Shown piece by piece: positions 5,988 to 7,122 of a DNA stretch of 7,122 nt. Position 1 is the stretch's first letter, and every line of letters starts with the position of its first letter. The notes beneath the pieces were generated by a model that did not search any database, had not been told where the DNA came from, and saw nothing but the letters and a program-made list of their open reading frames with translations. This DNA is from Parachlamydiaceae bacterium (lineage in GTDB: Bacteria; Chlamydiota; Chlamydiia; Chlamydiales; Parachlamydiaceae), in NCBI GenBank assembly GCA_030679615.1, contig JAUXSJ010000281.1:1-7122 (forward strand), in the 5' to 3' direction. Made by a program: the position numbers and the translations under genes.

Positions 5988-6887
5988 ACTCCTAAACCTT
6001 TATTTTTTGCTGGAAATTCTAATCGAGATCTATCTGAAAAAGTTTGTCAGCTTTTACAAATTCAAACGGGTAAAGTCAATTTAGGTCAATTTCCTGATGG
6101 AGAAATCAATATTCAGATTTTGGAAGATGTGAAAGGAAAGGACATTTACGTTCTTCAATCGATTGCACAAGATCCGAATTATTTTTTAATGGAATTATTG
6201 TTAATCATCGACGCTCTTAAAAGAGAAGGAGCACGATCGATTACTACTATTATCCCTTATTTGGGTTACTCACGACAAGATCGAAAAAATGTAACGGGTG
6301 TTCCGATTGCTGCAAAGTTAGTGGCTAACATGCTTTCAGTAGCAGGTATAAATAGACTAGTGACATTTGATTTGCATTCGGATCAATTGGAAGGATTTTT
6401 TGAAATACCTGTGGATCATCTTCATTGTCAGAGTTTAATTAGTCAACATGCTTTAGAATTTTTAGGTAATGAATGCATTGTGGTTGCTCCAGATGTGGGA
6501 AGCATTAAAATCGCAGAGAACATGGCAAAATATCTTTCAACAGAATTAGTTGTCATTAAAAAAGAAAGGATGAATTCATTTGAAGTGCATTCTTCATTAA
6601 TAGGGGAAGTTAAAGGAAAAAACGTTTTGATTATAGACGACCTTTGTTCTACAGGAGGGACGATCATTGCGGCAGCTAAACTTTGTCGAGAAAAAGGCGC
6701 AAAAAAAATTATCGGTGCTGTTACGCATGGATTGTTTGTGAATGATGCATTGGATAAAATACAAGCGAGTGAATTGGAAGTTCTTTTAGTAACTGATACG
6801 ATTTGTCAAGAACAATCAATATTAAATTCCAAAATTAGAGTGATCTCGGTTGCACCATTGTTGGTAGATCATTTAGGTGATTTATAA
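5985..6887 (+). CDS. prs: Ribose-phosphate pyrophosphokinase (PRPP synthetase)
   Basis: This cytoplasmic enzyme transfers pyrophosphate from ATP to ribose 5-phosphate, giving PRPP for purine, pyrimidine, NAD, histidine and tryptophan synthesis. The 300-residue product (about 315 in E. coli) shows the class I motifs in order: FPDGEINI (37-44), the ATP-binding PYLGYSRQDRK (91-101), metal/ATP site DLHSDQLEGFF (129-139, His131), PDVG (169-172), flexible-loop KKER (192-195, with Lys193 and Arg195 aligning to the catalytic pair), and the PRPP-binding VLIIDDLCSTGGT (214-226). Deviations from E. coli are GSIKIA for GGVVRA after PDVG, one residue less after RQDRK, and LCST for MIDT in the PRPP loop; all key catalytic residues remain. 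It follows permease 2 by 15 bp and is probably co-transcribed. The TTG start suggests moderate expression. Identification is secure. Confidence 0.93.
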   Translation: MTPKPLFFAGNSNRDLSEKVCQLLQIQTGKVNLGQFPDGEINIQILEDVKGKDIYVLQSIAQDPNYFLMELLLIIDALKREGARSITTIIPYLGYSRQDRKNVTGVPIAAKLVANMLSVAGINRLVTFDLHSDQLEGFFEIPVDHLHCQSLISQHALEFLGNECIVVAPDVGSIKIAENMAKYLSTELVVIKKERMNSFEVHSSLIGEVKGKNVLIIDDLCSTGGTIIAAAKLCREKGAKKIIGAVTHGLFVNDALDKIQASELEVLLVTDTICQEQSILNSKIRVISVAPLLVDHLGDL

Positions 6888-6992
6888 GATCATTGAGATT
6901 GTTGGGAATGCCATAATTTACAATTAATCAAATAATTGAAAATTTTAATAAATTATAGGGTAGTTCTTGGATTTAAAATGCGATTAGTCCTT

Positions 6993-7010
6993 GAGTCGCT
7001 CTACGAGCTC
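6993..7010. repeat. Hairpin repeat, copy A
   Basis: GAGTC-GCTC-TAC-GAGC-TC: an inner stem GCTC/GAGC around a TAC loop. It matches copy B at 7087-7104 at 14 of 18 positions, and all four differences fall in the stem as compensating pairs. A T-run (7015-7021) follows 4 bp later, so this copy could act as a weak plus-strand terminator. Confidence 0.55.
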
Positions 7011-7086
7011 TATATTTTTTTATCATATCCCCACAGTTCCTTCGTCGCTCGTAAACTCGCTCCTCAGTCACAGTGGGCTTTAATGA

Positions 7087-7104
7087 GAGTCGTCCTACGG
7101 ACTC
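7087..7104. repeat. Hairpin repeat, copy B
   Basis: GAGTC-GTCC-TAC-GGAC-TC: same frame, loop and length as copy A at 6993-7010, with the stem GTCC/GGAC in place of GCTC/GAGC. An alternative outer pairing GAGTC/GACTC is also possible. No T-run follows. Confidence 0.55.
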
Positions 7105-7122
7105 TTGTGCAGCGATTGCAAT

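Larger units (their letters stand above)
6888..7122. other. Non-coding tail with repeats
   Basis: No convincing coding frame or tRNA was found in these 235 bp. A weak AT-only hairpin (CAATTA at 6921-6926 with TAATTG at 6933-6938) after prs lacks a GC stem, so it is at best a poor terminator. From about 6990 the base composition becomes more GC-rich and repetitive: two related hairpins (6993-7010 and 7087-7104) bracket a stretch with CCCAC (7030-7034) complementary to GTGGG (7073-7077). Confidence 0.55.

Noticed and set aside
6990..7122. CRISPR array or tRNA gene in the 3' tail
   Set aside because: Only two 18-mers repeat with no regular spacer series, and no cloverleaf or T-arm sequence could be found.

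Overview
The window reads as chromosomal DNA of an amoeba-symbiont chlamydia (order Chlamydiales, Parachlamydiaceae/Protochlamydia-like). This is inferred from AT-rich composition, two TyrP-type aromatic amino acid permeases close together (a chlamydial hallmark) and protein flavour; no marker gene such as rRNA is present, so the assignment is likely rather than proven.

Layout. Positions 1-80 hold GC-rich palindromic repeats. Positions 182-737 (minus strand) hold a HigB/HigA-type (RelE superfamily) toxin-antitoxin pair in toxin-first order. The toxin frame carries one in-frame TGA at codon 75, and the missing 23 C-terminal residues are still readable behind it up to the antitoxin start, so the toxin is a fresh-looking pseudogene beside an intact antitoxin. 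A near-palindromic 22-bp candidate operator lies just upstream of the toxin. After a 323-bp spacer with a candidate promoter (975-1003) comes a plus-strand run: tyrP-like permease 1, a DUF2760 protein, an atypical Hsp70, a strong bidirectional terminator, tyrP-like permease 2, and prs (PRPP synthetase). The last 235 bp are non-coding and contain two matching hairpins whose stem bases differ in a compensatory way.

How the genes work together. Spacings of 26, 9 and 15 bp suggest one transcript for permease 1-DUF2760-Hsp70 and another for permease 2-prs, divided by the terminator at 4701-4745. The permeases should import tyrosine or tryptophan from the host. Prs makes PRPP for nucleotide, histidine and tryptophan synthesis. 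DUF2760 and the Hsp70 form a recurring but functionally uncharacterised pair: the Hsp70 has a good ATPase domain, an Arg where DnaK has its catalytic Lys, and no recognisable DnaK-type linker or substrate domain. This pair, lying between two permease paralogues, is the best candidate here for an undescribed system; the broken toxin is the clearest sequence-level discovery.
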